DNA from: Fretibacter rubidus | GTDB taxonomy: Bacteria; Pseudomonadota; Alphaproteobacteria; Caulobacterales; Maricaulaceae | Length of the DNA: 64,000 nucleotides | Assembly (NCBI RefSeq): GCF_041429785.1 | Contig: NZ_CP163423.1 | Span: 1,054,001-1,118,000, forward strand | Direction: 5' to 3' | Part shown: positions 63,367 to 64,000 of the stretch, piece after piece | How the letters are laid out: every line of letters starts with the position of its first letter | How positions within the stretch are numbered: the first letter of the stretch is position 1 | Made by a program: the position numbers and the translations under genes | Notes under the pieces: model-generated | Databases searched by the model: none | Told to the model about the DNA's origin: nothing | Seen by the model: only the letters and a program-made list of their open reading frames with translations

Positions 63367-64000
63367 ATGGCGCTCAGTGGTATGACAGGTTTCGCCCGTG
63401 TTTCGGGCACATATGCGGGGCATAGCTGGCAATGGGAAGTGCGCAGCGTCAATGGCCGCACATTAGATTTACGCGTGAAACTCCCAAGCGAAGTCAGCGC
63501 GATTGAACCCACTGTCAAAAAGGCGTTCTCAGATATTTTTACGCGCGGCAATATGCAAATCTCACTTAGCTTAAACGCGGATGATAAGGGTGGGACCGTC
63601 GCGATTAATGAGGCGCTTTTTGACACCCTCGCGCGTTTTGTTGAGGCCAAAGGCGGCAATAGTAATTTGGCAGTTTTGATGACCATTGACGGTGTCGTGA
63701 CCCAAGGCAGGGGCAGCACAGATGAGGTCGCCCAAGAGGGTCTAGAGGCCGCCTTGATCCAAGGCGCGACAGAGGTGGCGACCACGTTAAAGCAGGCGCG
63801 CGACGACGAAGGCGCAGCACTGCTGCCATTATTTGAAACCGCAGTGTCGGCGCTTGAAAAACTGACGATCGAGGCGGCAGAGGCGGCGGCGACCCAGCCT
63901 AAATCTGTGGCTGACCGATTGTCAGACCAAGTCAAAGACCTCGCGGTGGATATTGACCCCGACCGATTAGCGGCGGAGATTGCCCTACTGGCGACCAAAG
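63367..64000 (+). CDS. yicC: YicC-family endoribonuclease (3' partial)
   Basis: The frame starts at ATG 63367, 5 bases after the mltG stop, and runs off the window (211 codons seen of about 290). MALSGMTGFARVSG and WQWEVRSVNGRTLDLRVKLPSE are the YicC N-terminal signature; the later ARDDEGAALLPLFETAVSALE also fits. YicC-type RNases take part in small-RNA turnover. The mltG-yicC order is usual for Alphaproteobacteria. Confidence 0.92.
   Translation, partial: MALSGMTGFARVSGTYAGHSWQWEVRSVNGRTLDLRVKLPSEVSAIEPTVKKAFSDIFTRGNMQISLSLNADDKGGTVAINEALFDTLARFVEAKGGNSNLAVLMTIDGVVTQGRGSTDEVAQEGLEAALIQGATEVATTLKQARDDEGAALLPLFETAVSALEKLTIEAAEAAATQPKSVADRLSDQVKDLAVDIDPDRLAAEIALLATK

Noticed and set aside
63312-63998. 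228-codon frame antisense to yicC
   Set aside because: The plus strand encodes a clear YicC; the antisense protein is Ser/Ala-rich with no motif.
1-64000. CRISPR arrays, rRNA operons, prophage or intact insertion sequences
   Set aside because: No regularly spaced repeats, rRNA-like sequence, transposase or phage structural gene was seen.

Overview
The window is chromosomal DNA of an alphaproteobacterium, most likely a marine stalked or budding-type lineage (Hyphomonadales/Maricaulales, for example near Hellea, Litorimonas or Robiginitomaculum). This placement is inferred from gene content: HdaA, a PopA-like c-di-GMP effector, a perfect CtrA box, a TadG-type vWA protein, B12-dependent NrdJ, a fused alpha/beta 2-oxoacid dehydrogenase E1, adjacent rpoH and rluD, recG/sdhE/mfd, and the fabD-fabG-acpP-fabF-mltG-yicC run. 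Gene density is high and most intergenic gaps are short. I see no rRNA, complete tRNA, CRISPR array, prophage or intact insertion sequence.

Layout. 1-4.2 kb: an operon of E1 (5' end outside the window), a FabD-like acyltransferase and glutaryl-CoA dehydrogenase. 4.2-9.6 kb: an I78-like lipoprotein, an unknown protein, a YheS-type ABC-F ATPase, ndk and a TadG-like vWA protein. 9.6-13.2 kb: purM-purN, and opposite them DUF2066-hdaA. 13.2-15.7 kb: a light/DNA-repair cluster (SDR, an unlisted 46-residue DUF2256 protein, and an iron-sulfur photolyase of the PhrB type). 15.7-19.6 kb: DUF1330 lipoprotein, rluA, rnd, SulP transporter. 19.6-20.5 kb: an AT-richer islet with a tRNA-like 5' fragment and a small membrane protein. 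20.5-26.7 kb: HDAC-family amidohydrolase with an M1 peptidase, a surface-protein pseudogene with two lesions, a nitrilase-fold lipoprotein lacking the catalytic Cys, and a small membrane protein.

26.7-36.3 kb: recG, sdhE-mfd, the PopA-like protein, rpoH and rluD. 36.4-42.7 kb: molybdenum-cofactor genes (moeA, a MocA-like transferase, moaA) interleaved with YceI, a nitroreductase and sdaA, with two kinds of intergenic repeat. 42.6-47.2 kb: an orphan CoxE-like vWA protein, a 2OG-Fe(II) oxygenase, and a translationally coupled GNAT plus RimK-like ATP-grasp pair. 47.2-52 kb: DUF533-Kazal-cupin operon, a penicillin-acylase family protein and a pentapeptide-repeat protein. 52-58.6 kb: a short NrdJ, two copies of a MITE-like element of about 129 bp, rpsF-rpsR-rplI, and a coiled-coil protein behind a perfect CtrA box. 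58.8-64 kb: the fatty-acid synthesis operon, mltG and the start of yicC.

Most of the window is housekeeping: purine synthesis, replication control, transcription-coupled repair, heat-shock sigma factor, translation and type II fatty-acid synthesis. The less ordinary parts are the FabD-like protein whose malonate-binding Arg is Met (beside an acyl-CoA-forming E1), the GNAT/ATP-grasp pair, the PopA-like receptor with a dead GGDEF but an intact I-site, the Cys-less nitrilase lipoprotein, the NrdJ without a TSCPD domain, and the paired repeat families.
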